Below, one piece after another: positions 35,040 through 42,083 of a stretch of DNA of 64,000 nucleotides; the first letter of the stretch is position 1; each line of letters starts with the position of its first letter. The DNA is from Verrucomicrobiota bacterium (GTDB lineage Bacteria > Verrucomicrobiota > Verrucomicrobiia > Opitutales > Opitutaceae). The translations under genes and the position numbers were made by a program. The stretch is taken from positions 19,690 through 83,689 of the forward strand of contig JACRKC010000014.1 of NCBI GenBank assembly GCA_016235555.1, read 5' to 3'. Below the pieces are notes generated by a model, which worked only from the letters and a program-made list of their open reading frames with translations, did no database searches and was not told the origin of the DNA.

Positions 35040-35912
35040 ATGTCACTCATCGGCACAATGGGCAGCGGCGTCAGCGCGCTGCGAACGTTCATGAAAGGCC
35101 TCGAAGTCATCGGCGACAACATCGCCAACGTCAACACGACCGGCTACAAGGCCTCCGAAGCCAAATACGCCGACAGCTTCAGCAACATCCTGCAGCGTTC
35201 GTCGCCGTCCAACAGCAACGCCGGCAACACGTCCGCCATCGGCGTCGGCACCGGCGTGCAGCTCACGGGCATCAACACCAATTTCAACCAGGGCTCGCTC
35301 GCCTCCACCGGCAAGGTCACCGACCTCGGCATCTCGGGCAACGGCTTCTTCCACGTGAAGAACCCGATCGACGGCACCGAATACGCGACGCGCGCCGGCG
35401 ATTTCCGCTGGGATGACCAGGGCTATCTCGTCACCGCCCAGGGCTTCCGCGTCCAGGGCGCCACCGGCTCCAGCCTCGGCACCGTCGACGACATCAAGCT
35501 CGGCACGCCGCCCACCGGCGCGCAGCGCCAGTCCGTCTCGATCGACAAGCTCGGCAACGTGATCGAGTTCTATTCCGACGGCACCTCCGCCACGACCAAC
35601 CAGCTGCTGCTCCAGAATTTCACCGACCCGACCGCGCTCGTGCGCGAGGGCAACAACCTCTACTCGGGCCTCCTGGCCGCCGGCCCCGTCGGCGCCGCCA
35701 GCGGCGGCTTCGCCCTCGACGCCACGAAGAACACCCCGGGCGCCAACGGCCTCGGCTCGATCCAGTCCGGCACGCTCGAACTCTCGAACGTCGATCTCAC
35801 CGACCAGTTCGCCAATCTCATCACCACCCAGCGCAGCTTCCAGGCCGGCTCCCGCCTCGTGACCGTCTCCGACACCGTGCTCGAAGACATCGTCAACCTG
35901 AAGCGCAGCTAA
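35040..35912 (+). CDS. flgE: Flagellar hook protein FlgE
   Basis: 290 aa. The N-terminal rod/hook motif ALRTFMKGLEVIGDNIANVNTTGYKAS and the C-terminal NVDLTDQFANLITTQRSFQAGSRLVTVSDTVLEDIVNLKR are those of the FlgE/FlgF/FlgG family. LGISGNGFFHVKNP is the shared central motif. Position directly after flgD and before fliL supports the hook assignment, since separate flgF and flgG genes lie at 49088-50779. It is shorter than enteric FlgE, so the outer hook domains are reduced. Confidence 0.92.
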   Translation: MSLIGTMGSGVSALRTFMKGLEVIGDNIANVNTTGYKASEAKYADSFSNILQRSSPSNSNAGNTSAIGVGTGVQLTGINTNFNQGSLASTGKVTDLGISGNGFFHVKNPIDGTEYATRAGDFRWDDQGYLVTAQGFRVQGATGSSLGTVDDIKLGTPPTGAQRQSVSIDKLGNVIEFYSDGTSATTNQLLLQNFTDPTALVREGNNLYSGLLAAGPVGAASGGFALDATKNTPGANGLGSIQSGTLELSNVDLTDQFANLITTQRSFQAGSRLVTVSDTVLEDIVNLKRS

Positions 35913-35920
35913 ACCACTCC

Positions 35921-36010
35921 TAGTTGAGAGTTGAACGCTGAGAGTTGAAAACCCGCGCCAGCGGGCCGCCCTCTGCCAACTCGCCACATCGGCTCCCTCG
36001 ACTCTCAACC
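35921..36010. repeat. gagagttga-word inverted repeat between flgE and fliL
   Basis: The left side (35921-35949) has tagttgagagttgaacgctg then agagttgaa. The right side ends with cgactctcaacca near 35999-36011. Pairing is shorter than in the copies at 25564-25660 and 47592-47706. The middle has cgcgccagcgggccgccctc. Confidence 0.65.
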
Positions 36011-36028
36011 AGATTTTCCGCCCCCGCC

Positions 36029-36631
36029 ATGGCCGCCAAAGACGCCCCCGCCGCCCCCGCCAAAGACGCCGCCGCTGCCCCGGCTGCTCCCGCCCCCGCC
36101 GCTTCCGGCGGCGGCGCCAAGGCGTGGATCCCCGTCATCGCCGCGCTCCTCCTCGCCCCCGCCGCGACTTGGGCGACCGTGGAGTTCGTCATGCTCCCGC
36201 GCCTGCAAAAGAAGATCGCGGCCCTGCCCCCGGCCGAGCACAGCGCCGCACCCGCGGCTGAGGCCGCCAGCGGCGGCCACGGCGGTGGCAAGGGCGGCAA
36301 GGAGAGCAAGGGCGAAAAGGGCGGCGCCCCCGGCGCCTACGAGTTCCAGAACGTCGTCGTCAACCTCGCCGGCACGATGGGCACGCGCTACCTCAAGACC
36401 ACGTTCCTCGTCACCGGCGCGCCCGGCACCGACGTGAAAGGGCTCTTCGAAGGGGCCAAGCCCCGCCTCACCGACGTCACGCTCAACGTCCTTTCGTCGC
36501 TGACGCTCGCCGACCTCGAGGAGCCCGGCGCGAAGAACATCATCCGGGAAAAACTCGTCGGCGCCTACAACCAGGCCCTCGGCAAGAAGGTCGCCGATCA
36601 GGTCTATTTCTCCGACTTCGTGATCCAATGA
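36029..36631 (+). CDS. fliL: Flagellar basal-body-associated protein FliL
   Basis: 200 aa from the ATG at 36029. FliL is a single-pass inner-membrane protein around the stator. It has an Ala/Pro-rich cytoplasmic N-terminus, one membrane segment (about residues 31-51, AWIPVIAALLLAPAATWATV) and a Gly/Lys linker (GGHGGGKGGKESKGEKGG). The periplasmic domain ends in NIIREKLVGAYNQALGKKVADQVYFSDFVIQ, close to the family C-terminus. Upstream of fliM as in most flagellar clusters. An in-frame ATG at 35945 would add residues read from the repeat spacer and is not preferred. Confidence 0.9.
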   Translation: MAAKDAPAAPAKDAAAAPAAPAPAASGGGAKAWIPVIAALLLAPAATWATVEFVMLPRLQKKIAALPPAEHSAAPAAEAASGGHGGGKGGKESKGEKGGAPGAYEFQNVVVNLAGTMGTRYLKTTFLVTGAPGTDVKGLFEGAKPRLTDVTLNVLSSLTLADLEEPGAKNIIREKLVGAYNQALGKKVADQVYFSDFVIQ

Positions 36632-36636
36632 ACCAC

Positions 36637-36729
36637 GAAGGACCAGCGACCAAGGACCAAGGACCAGAGACCTCGAAGTCTCGCGGCCTGGTCGTGGGTC
36701 CCTGGTCCGTTGTCCCTGGTCCTTGGTCC
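36637..36729. repeat. ggaccaa-word inverted repeat between fliL and fliM
   Basis: The left side (36637-36671) is built of aaggaccagcgaccaaggac and caaggaccagagacc. The right side (36694-36729) is gtgggtccctggtccgttgt then ccctggtccttggtcc. It ends 7 bp before fliM, the same distance as at fliH. Same word family as 28730-28832 and 39636-39738 but with a different middle. Confidence 0.85.
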
Positions 36730-36736
36730 CTCTGAC

Positions 36737-37786
36737 ATGGCCGACGATCCCCAAAAAGCCACGAGCGATTTTCTCGATCAATCCGAGATCGACAAACTCA
36801 TCGCGCAGACCGTCGAAACCCAGGCGCCCAAGACCGCCGTGCTCGGGGTCGCGGGCGATCTCGGCGCCGCGACCAAGATCGAGGCCTACGATTTTCGCAA
36901 CCCGGCGTTTCTCTCCGAGGCCGAGTTGCGCCGCCTCCGCCTGCTGCACGAGGATTTCATCCGCTACCTCAGCGCCCGCCTCTCGCTCTTCCTGCGCATG
37001 GAGTTCGGCCTCAAGATGGCCAAGCTCACGACCGTCACCTACTCGAAATTCTGCGAGTCGCTGCCGAACCCCACCCACCTGTCCCTTTTCAAGGTCGAGC
37101 CGCTCACCGGCGTCGGCATCCTCGACATCAACCCCCGGCTGGCGCTCACCATCGCCGACCGCCTGCTGGGCGGCCGCGGTCACTCCGTCAAGGCCGAGCG
37201 GTATCTCACGGAGATCGAGATCGCGCTGATCGAGGACGTGATCGTCGTGTTGCTCGAGGAGTGGTGCGCCCAGTGGAAAACCGAGCAGGAACTTCGTCCG
37301 CTCATCATCGGGCACGAAAACAACGGCCGCTTCCTGCAAACCTCGCCCAAGGACGCCATCGTGCTCGCCCTCACGCTGGAGTGCAATTTCGGCGATTGCT
37401 CCGAGCAGCTCCAGATCGGCGTGCCCTATTACACGATCGAGCCGGTGGTGAAAAAAATGCAGGCCCGCCGGCAGAAGGACACCGCCGTGACCCCGGTCGC
37501 CCGGCGCGCCGAGTGGCAGGCCGCCTACGATCGCATCACCATCCCGGTGCGCGCCGAGTGGCAGGCGGTCGAACTCAGCGTGCGCGAAATCGCGAGCCTG
37601 CGCGTCGGCGATGTGATCGAAATGCCCGCCGCGTTGTGCCACGACACACGCGTGCTGCTCAGCGGCACCGCGAAATTTGTCGGCACCGTGGGCCTCGATA
37701 CGGACCACGTCGCCATCCAGCTCACCCGCAAACTCCCCGCGGAGGAATTTTCCCATGCCAAATCTGACGGAAGAAAAGTCTCTTGA
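36737..37786 (+). CDS. fliM: Flagellar motor switch protein FliM
   Basis: 349 aa from the ATG at 36737. FliM is the C-ring protein that binds phospho-CheY and sets rotation direction. FLDQSEIDKLIAQ near residue 13 is the region that matches the CheY-binding/N-terminal motif of FliM. The CheC-like middle domain (LRLLHEDFIRYLSARLSLFLRMEF; TLECNFGDCSEQLQIGVPYYTIEP) and the C-terminal SpoA domain (WQAVELSVREIASLRVGDVIEM) are in order. The fliN start codon lies inside its last codons. Confidence 0.94.
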   Translation: MADDPQKATSDFLDQSEIDKLIAQTVETQAPKTAVLGVAGDLGAATKIEAYDFRNPAFLSEAELRRLRLLHEDFIRYLSARLSLFLRMEFGLKMAKLTTVTYSKFCESLPNPTHLSLFKVEPLTGVGILDINPRLALTIADRLLGGRGHSVKAERYLTEIEIALIEDVIVVLLEEWCAQWKTEQELRPLIIGHENNGRFLQTSPKDAIVLALTLECNFGDCSEQLQIGVPYYTIEPVVKKMQARRQKDTAVTPVARRAEWQAAYDRITIPVRAEWQAVELSVREIASLRVGDVIEMPAALCHDTRVLLSGTAKFVGTVGLDTDHVAIQLTRKLPAEEFSHAKSDGRKVS

Positions 37787-38018
37787 TATCGTCCTCGACG
37801 TAAAGCTGAAGGTCACCGTTCAGCTCGGTTCGGTCCATCTGCCCATGCGCGATGTGCTCGAGCTCTCGCCCGGTTCGATCGTGCAGCTTCAGCAGCACGC
37901 CAGCGACCCCGTCGGCCTCTTCGTCAACGACAAGCTCGTCGCCTACGGCGAAGTCGTCGTCGTCGAGGATAACTTCGGCATCAAGATCACCGAACTCGTC
38001 GGCAGCGCGAAGCCATGA
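37755..38018 (+). CDS. fliN: Flagellar motor switch protein FliN
   Basis: 87 aa from the ATG at 37755, overlapping fliM by 32 bp in another frame. FliN is the small SpoA-domain C-ring protein. LDIVLDVKLKVTVQLGSVHLPMRDVLELSPGSIVQL and VNDKLVAYGEVVVVEDNFGIKITEL match the family along the whole length. The stop overlaps the fliO start as ATGA. Confidence 0.96.
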   Translation: MPNLTEEKSLDIVLDVKLKVTVQLGSVHLPMRDVLELSPGSIVQLQQHASDPVGLFVNDKLVAYGEVVVVEDNFGIKITELVGSAKP

Positions 38019-38449
38019 ACCTGCTGTCTGGTAGCCGCGAGCGTGAGCGAGTGGGTTTGGGGCGAATCGTCCACTCGCTCACGCTCGCGGCTACGGTTTT
38101 TCTGAGCCTTGGCTTCGCGTCGCTCACGCATGCCGCCGACGACAACAAGATTCTCTACCCCTCCAACTCCGCGCCCGCCAGCGCCCCGGCGACCGGCGGT
38201 CTCGGCCACGTCACCCTCGTCGTGGGCCTGGTGCTCGCCGCGGCCGGCGGCTGGTTCGTCTGGCGCGGCCGCACCAACCCGGCCCGCGCCGCCGATGGCC
38301 GCGTGCTCGCCATTGAAGAGACCCGCTCGCTCGGCAACCGGCAGTTCCTCGTCGTCGCCTCCTATCAGGAAAAAAAGTTTCTCCTCGGCGTGTGCCAGGG
38401 TCGCATCGACCTGCTCGCGCCGCTGCACGACGAGAAGCCGCGGACATGA
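38015..38449 (+). CDS. fliO: Flagellar biosynthesis protein FliO with repeat-derived N-terminus
   Basis: 144 aa, from the ATG that overlaps the fliN stop. FliO is a small membrane protein that helps assemble the FliP ring. One strong membrane segment (about residues 69-86, HVTLVVGLVLAAAGGWFVW) is followed by a basic cytoplasmic domain with IEETRSLGNRQFLVVASYQEKKFLLGV, the FliO core. Residues of about 6-27 (SGSRERERV...VHSLTLAAT) are encoded by the perfect 24-bp-arm palindrome at 38031-38094, and with VFLSLGFASLTHA they form a signal-peptide-like segment. No later start codon is available in frame before the core. Confidence 0.85.
   Translation: MNLLSGSRERERVGLGRIVHSLTLAATVFLSLGFASLTHAADDNKILYPSNSAPASAPATGGLGHVTLVVGLVLAAAGGWFVWRGRTNPARAADGRVLAIEETRSLGNRQFLVVASYQEKKFLLGVCQGRIDLLAPLHDEKPRT
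38031..38094. repeat. gtagccgcgag palindrome inserted in fliO coding sequence
   Basis: Perfect 24-bp arms at 38031-38054 and 38071-38094 around a 16-nt loop. The left arm is identical to the 24-bp arm at 20703-20726. The length of 64 bp leaves the fliO frame open and is read through as residues 6-27 of FliO. Confidence 0.9.
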
Positions 38450-39339
38450 CGCCCGGAGGTCCAACTCCCGCGCCGGTGGCGGCGGTCACCGACCGCCGAA
38501 GCTTCGGGCGGCGGTCGCCGACCGCCGCCGCACTCGTCATCGCCGCGCTGATCCTGTTTTTCGTGCCGCTCTCGGCGCCGGCCCAGACGGCCACACCCGT
38601 TCTCCCGGGCAGTTCCCCGATCACCGCGCCGACCGCGGCTCCTGCGACCACGCCTGCGTCCACCTCCGCGCCGTTCCGCCTCAACATCGGTCTGGAAGGG
38701 CAGGGGCAGGCCGGCGAAGTGAGCGTGGCGGTGCAGATCGTCATCATCATGACGCTCCTGTCCGTGGCTCCGTCGATCGTGCTGCTGATGACGAGCTTCA
38801 CCCGCATCGTGATCGTGCTGGGTTTCGTGCGCACGGCGCTCGGCACTCCGTCAGCTCCGTCGAACCAGATTGTCGTCGGCCTGTCGCTCTTCCTGACGTT
38901 CTTCCTCATGGGCCCGGTTGTCGACCGGGTGCACAACGAGGCGCTCCGGCCCTATCTCGACGGCAAGATCACCTCGATCGAGGCGCTGGACAAGGCGACG
39001 GTGCCGTTGAAGGCCTTCATGCTGAAGCAGACCCGCACGCGCGACATCGAGTATTTTCTTGAGTTGGGCGGCTTCCCGCCGACAGCCGTCAAGGATCTGC
39101 CGATGCGCATCGTGATTCCGGCGTTCGTCGTCAGCGAACTGCAGACCGCGTTTCAAATGGGTTTCCTCCTCTTCCTGCCGTTCCTCGTCATCGACTTCCT
39201 GGTTTCCAGCGTGCTGATGGCGCTCGGCATGATGATGATGCCGCCGATGACGGTCGCCCTCCCGCTCAAACTGCTGCTCTTCGTCCTCGTCGACGGCTGG
39301 CAGCTCGTCGTCCGCTCCCTCGTCCAGAGCTTCGCCTAG
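38446..39339 (+). CDS. fliP: Flagellar export gate protein FliP
   Basis: 297 aa from the ATG at 38446, overlapping the fliO stop. FliP forms the core ring of the type III export gate in the inner membrane. The conserved body is complete: VQIVIIMTLLSVAPSIVLLMTSFTRIVIVLGFVR, NQIVVGLSLFLTFFLMGPV, LPMRIVIPAFVVSELQTAFQMGFLLFLPFLVIDFLVSSVLMALGMMMMPP and LPLKLLLFVLVDGW. The N-terminus is a cleavable-type signal sequence (ALVIAALILFFVPLSAPAQ) preceded by a basic stretch, VAAVTDRRSFGRRSP, encoded by a palindromic repeat (38480-38530). Confidence 0.96.
   Translation: MTPGGPTPAPVAAVTDRRSFGRRSPTAAALVIAALILFFVPLSAPAQTATPVLPGSSPITAPTAAPATTPASTSAPFRLNIGLEGQGQAGEVSVAVQIVIIMTLLSVAPSIVLLMTSFTRIVIVLGFVRTALGTPSAPSNQIVVGLSLFLTFFLMGPVVDRVHNEALRPYLDGKITSIEALDKATVPLKAFMLKQTRTRDIEYFLELGGFPPTAVKDLPMRIVIPAFVVSELQTAFQMGFLLFLPFLVIDFLVSSVLMALGMMMMPPMTVALPLKLLLFVLVDGWQLVVRSLVQSFA
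38480..38530. repeat. ggcggtcnccgaccgcc palindrome inside fliP
   Basis: Two units, ggcggtcaccgaccgccgaa and ggcggtcgccgaccgcc, each self-complementary, are joined by gcttcggg. They are translated as the basic stretch in front of the FliP signal sequence. Confidence 0.6.
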
Positions 39340-39360
39340 TTTTTTGCGGAGCAAAAAACT
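39338..39360. repeat. Perfect AT-rich hairpin between fliP and fliQ
   Basis: agttttttgc-gga-gcaaaaaact, 10-bp arms with a 3-nt loop, overlapping the fliP stop codon and ending 1 bp before the fliQ ATG. It lacks a GC-rich stem, so it is a poor terminator. It would place the fliQ start beside a hairpin with no room for a ribosome-binding site. Confidence 0.6.
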
Positions 39361-39361
39361 C

Positions 39362-39631
39362 ATGAATCCCGACCTCGCCATCGATCTCTTCAAATCCACC
39401 GTGATGTTCGCGCTCTACGTCGTGGCGCCGTTTTTGGGGGTCACGCTCGTCGTCGGTCTGCTGGCGAGCGTGATCCAGTCCGTCACCTCGATGCAGGAAC
39501 AGACGCTCACCTTCGTGCCGAAACTCATCGCGCTGGCCGGACTCGCCCTGGTGCTGACGCCGTGGCTGCTGCGCACGCTGTCCGAGTTCACGATCACCAT
39601 CCTGACGCGCATGGGCACGCTGGGGCACTGA
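39362..39631 (+). CDS. fliQ: Flagellar export gate protein FliQ
   Basis: 89 aa, two membrane segments. FliQ packs around FliP/FliR in the export gate. AIDLFKSTVMFALYVVAPFLGVTLVVGLLASVIQSVTSMQEQTLTFVPKLIALAGLALVLTPWLLRTL follows the family throughout. The start at 39362 lies 1 bp after a perfect hairpin that follows fliP. Confidence 0.95.
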   Translation: MNPDLAIDLFKSTVMFALYVVAPFLGVTLVVGLLASVIQSVTSMQEQTLTFVPKLIALAGLALVLTPWLLRTLSEFTITILTRMGTLGH

Positions 39632-39635
39632 TGAA

Positions 39636-39738
39636 GACCAAGGACAAAGGACCAAAGACCAGAGACCCCCGGCCACCGGTTGGTGCGCCTCGGCCTTTGC
39701 TCTGAAGTCGTTGGTCGCAGGTCCTTGGTCGCTGGTCC
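39636..39738. repeat. ggaccaa-word inverted repeat between fliQ and fliR
   Basis: The left side (39636-39667) is accaaggacaaaggaccaaa then gaccagagaccc. The right side (39708-39738) is cgttggtcgcaggtccttgg then tcgctggtcc. Less perfect than the copies before fliH and fliM. It ends 9 bp before the fliR start. Confidence 0.8.
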
Positions 39739-39747
39739 GTTTCAACC

Positions 39748-40500
39748 ATGTCCCTCGACTACCTCATCGCCTGGCTGATGATTTTCCTCCGCTCGATCGG
39801 TGTCGTGCTGCAATTGCCGGTGATCGCCGGCCGGCCGATCCCCATTCCGGTGCGGATCGGGATTTGCACCTGCCTCGCGACCCTGCTGGCGGGGATCGTG
39901 CCGGCGGCGCCCATGCCGCTGGCCTTGTGGCCGCTGGTGACGGCGATGATCAGCGAGGTCGTCGTCGGACTGGCGTTGGGCTTTGTCACCCGGCTGGCGT
40001 TTGCGGCCGTGGAAATGGCGGGGCGCCTGATGGCGTCCGAGATCGGCCTGCTGGCGATGCCCGGCATGGGGGTGCCCGAGCCGGCGAGTGAGCCGCTGGC
40101 GGCGCTCATGCTGGCGTTCTCCGTGGTCTTGTTCTTTTTGTTTGGCGGCCATCATGCGGTGATCGCCGCGCTGGCCCGGAGCTTCCATCACGCCGCCGCC
40201 GGCCGGGCCCTGCTCGATGTCGGGGCGGGCCTGGCGCTGATCAACGGCACGGCCCGCGTGATCGAGCTCGGGTTGCGGATCGCGGCGCCGTTCATCGCGA
40301 TGAACTTTCTCGTCACCCTGGCGTTCAGCGCCCTGGCGCGTGCCGTGCCGAAGACGAATGTCTTTATCCTGAGCCTGTCGGCGCGCAGCCTGGTCGGCTT
40401 CGGTCTGCTGGGCAGCGCCGGCGCCCTGATCGCCCGTTACCTTTACACCGAGTTCGGCGACATGCCGCTGAAGATGCTTCAGCTGCTGCCCGGACGCTGA
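39748..40500 (+). CDS. fliR: Flagellar export gate protein FliR
   Basis: 250 aa, with about six membrane segments. FliR is the single-copy component of the FliP-FliQ-FliR gate. WLMIFLRSIGVVLQLPVIAGRPIPIPVRIGI opens the protein as usual. MISEVVVGLALGFVTRLAFAAVEMAGRLMASEIGLLAMPGM and FLVTLAFSALARAVPKTNVFILSLSARSLVGF follow the family. Last gene of the flgB block; a 476-bp non-coding region follows. Confidence 0.94.
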   Translation: MSLDYLIAWLMIFLRSIGVVLQLPVIAGRPIPIPVRIGICTCLATLLAGIVPAAPMPLALWPLVTAMISEVVVGLALGFVTRLAFAAVEMAGRLMASEIGLLAMPGMGVPEPASEPLAALMLAFSVVLFFLFGGHHAVIAALARSFHHAAAGRALLDVGAGLALINGTARVIELGLRIAAPFIAMNFLVTLAFSALARAVPKTNVFILSLSARSLVGFGLLGSAGALIARYLYTEFGDMPLKMLQLLPGR

Positions 40501-40944
40501 GCCAACCACGCAATCGGCCGTAGCGGCCGACCCCTCGGCCAGCCCAGGGCGGGCCGTGAGGAGGCAGGGATCAGATGATGGTCGCACCGCCGCCTCGTGA
40601 CCGCGGCTGCTGCTGCGCTTCGGGGATTTCGACTGCACGGTTACGGGCGATGCCAATGGCTTTTGATATTTGGACGTTGGCCGTAGGTCGGACTTTACGC
40701 CCGACACTCGTCCGTCTTTGGCGGATGTCGGGGATAAACCCCGACCTACCCTCGCAACCGTAAGATCCAAGATTCATGTGACGTTGGTATGAGGGCGGTC
40801 CCCTGCGATCCGGCGGGTGGGTCTCGGCAATTTTTGCCGCGCCTTCCTGTCCGTTTTGTGTTCCGCGGTTTTGGGGGGCGGGCAAGCGAGCGTGATAACT
40901 TTAATTCGTTGGCCTGTTTGATTTAGCAAATACACGGCGAGCCT
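40501..40944. other. Non-coding region between the flgB and flhB blocks
   Basis: No gene supported. It holds REP copy 3 (40683-40749) and, nearer flhB, an AT-rich tract (gtgataactttaattcgttg; ttgatttagcaaatac) just upstream of the sigma-54 promoter. That tract may hold an activator or DNA-bending site. The segment cctgtccgttttgtgttccg (40846-40865) partly recurs in the motA-motB spacer. Confidence 0.5.
40683..40749. repeat. REP-like element, copy 3 (67 bp, reverse orientation)
   Basis: gtaggtcggactttacgcccg ... gggataaaccccgacctac, the reverse orientation of the copies at 1354-1420 and 19525-19591 and exactly the same length. Its left flank (gatatttggacgttggcc) also matches the outer flank of copy 1 and the remnant at 18411-18434. 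Confidence 0.85.
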
Positions 40945-40960
40945 TGGCATCGGCATTGCG
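40945..40960 (+). promoter_or_regulatory. Sigma-54 promoter of flhB
   Basis: TGGCATCGGCATTGCG keeps the invariant GG and GC with correct spacing; it shares cGGCaTTGC with the promoter inside fliK. The predicted start near 40971 is 6 nt before the flhB ATG. It should drive the flhB-flhA-flhF-fliA-motA-motB block. Confidence 0.8.
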
Positions 40961-40976
40961 ATACAGCGCGCGACCC

Positions 40977-42083
40977 ATGGCTGATTCGCACGATCAAGAC
41001 CAAAAAACCGAACAACCGACCGAGAAGCGGTTGTCGGAGGCGCACGAGCGCGGTCAGTTTGCGAAGTCGCAGGAGATCACGGTCCTCTTCACGTTTGCCG
41101 CGGTGCTGGGCGTCCTGGGTTTCACGGCCCGCACCGCCGCCCGCGACATCGGCGAATACGCCGTCAGCATTTTCACGCACTTCTCCGTCACGACGATCCA
41201 GCGCGATACGATCACGGTCCAGCTCGGTCAGATGATGCTCGTGATCGGGCAGGCGCTGGTTCCGATGCTGGTCGCCTGCGTCGTCGCGGTGCTCCTCGCG
41301 GGTGGCGTCCAGAGCGGGTTCCGGCTCACCCCCAAGGCGGCGGCGTTCAAGATCGAGAATCTCGACGTGGTCGCGGGCTTCGGCCGGCTGTTCAACAAGT
41401 CCGTCTTCGCGAAGACCGGCATCGACCTCCTGAAAATCGTCGCCATCGGGTCCGCCCTCTGGCTCGGCGCGCGGGGTTTGATGTTTGACCCGATGTTCAG
41501 CGCGCCCGTCGAGGCCGCCTACCTCGGGCAGTTTCTCAGCCACGCCACGGTCCTCTTCCTCAGCCGCCTCATCGTCGCCCTCGGGGTCGTCGCCGCGATC
41601 AGTTACGGCTACGAGAAGTTCCGCACCCACCGCCAGATGATGATGTCGCGCGAAGAGGTGAAGGAGGAGCGCAAGCAGGCGGAGGGTGACATGCACACCA
41701 AGATGCGCATGCGCCGCATGGCCCGCCGGCTGATGCAGAAACAGATGCTCTCCGCGGTGCAGACCGCGGATGTCGTCGTCACCAATCCCACGCACTTCGC
41801 CGTCGCCCTCAAATACGAGCGCGGCCAGGACAAGGCGCCCGTCGTCCTCGCCAAGGGCGAGAACGGTTTTGCCAAGCGCATCAAGGCCCTCGCCGCCGAA
41901 CACGGCGTGCCGATGGTCGAAAACCGGCCCGTGGCCCGCCTCCTCTTCGCGCTGGGCAAGGTCGGCGAGACGATTCCCGCCGAGCTTTACCAGGCCGTCG
42001 CCGAGATCCTCGCGGTCGTCTACCGCACGCACCGCTACTACTTCCACCGCCTGAAGGCCCGTCGCATGGAGGCCGCCGCATGA
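40977..42083 (+). CDS. flhB: Flagellar export switch protein FlhB
   Basis: 368 aa from the ATG at 40977 (MADSHDQDQKTEQPTEKR); an upstream ATG at 40944 lies inside the promoter. FlhB has four membrane segments and a cytoplasmic domain that cleaves itself at NPTH to change export from hook to filament substrates. The family start (D-x-x-KTEQPTEKRLSEAHERGQFAKS), the linker helix REEVKEERKQAEGD and VVVTNPTHFAVALKYERG with an intact NPTH are visible. It overlaps flhA by ATGA. Confidence 0.97.
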   Translation: MADSHDQDQKTEQPTEKRLSEAHERGQFAKSQEITVLFTFAAVLGVLGFTARTAARDIGEYAVSIFTHFSVTTIQRDTITVQLGQMMLVIGQALVPMLVACVVAVLLAGGVQSGFRLTPKAAAFKIENLDVVAGFGRLFNKSVFAKTGIDLLKIVAIGSALWLGARGLMFDPMFSAPVEAAYLGQFLSHATVLFLSRLIVALGVVAAISYGYEKFRTHRQMMMSREEVKEERKQAEGDMHTKMRMRRMARRLMQKQMLSAVQTADVVVTNPTHFAVALKYERGQDKAPVVLAKGENGFAKRIKALAAEHGVPMVENRPVARLLFALGKVGETIPAELYQAVAEILAVVYRTHRYYFHRLKARRMEAAA

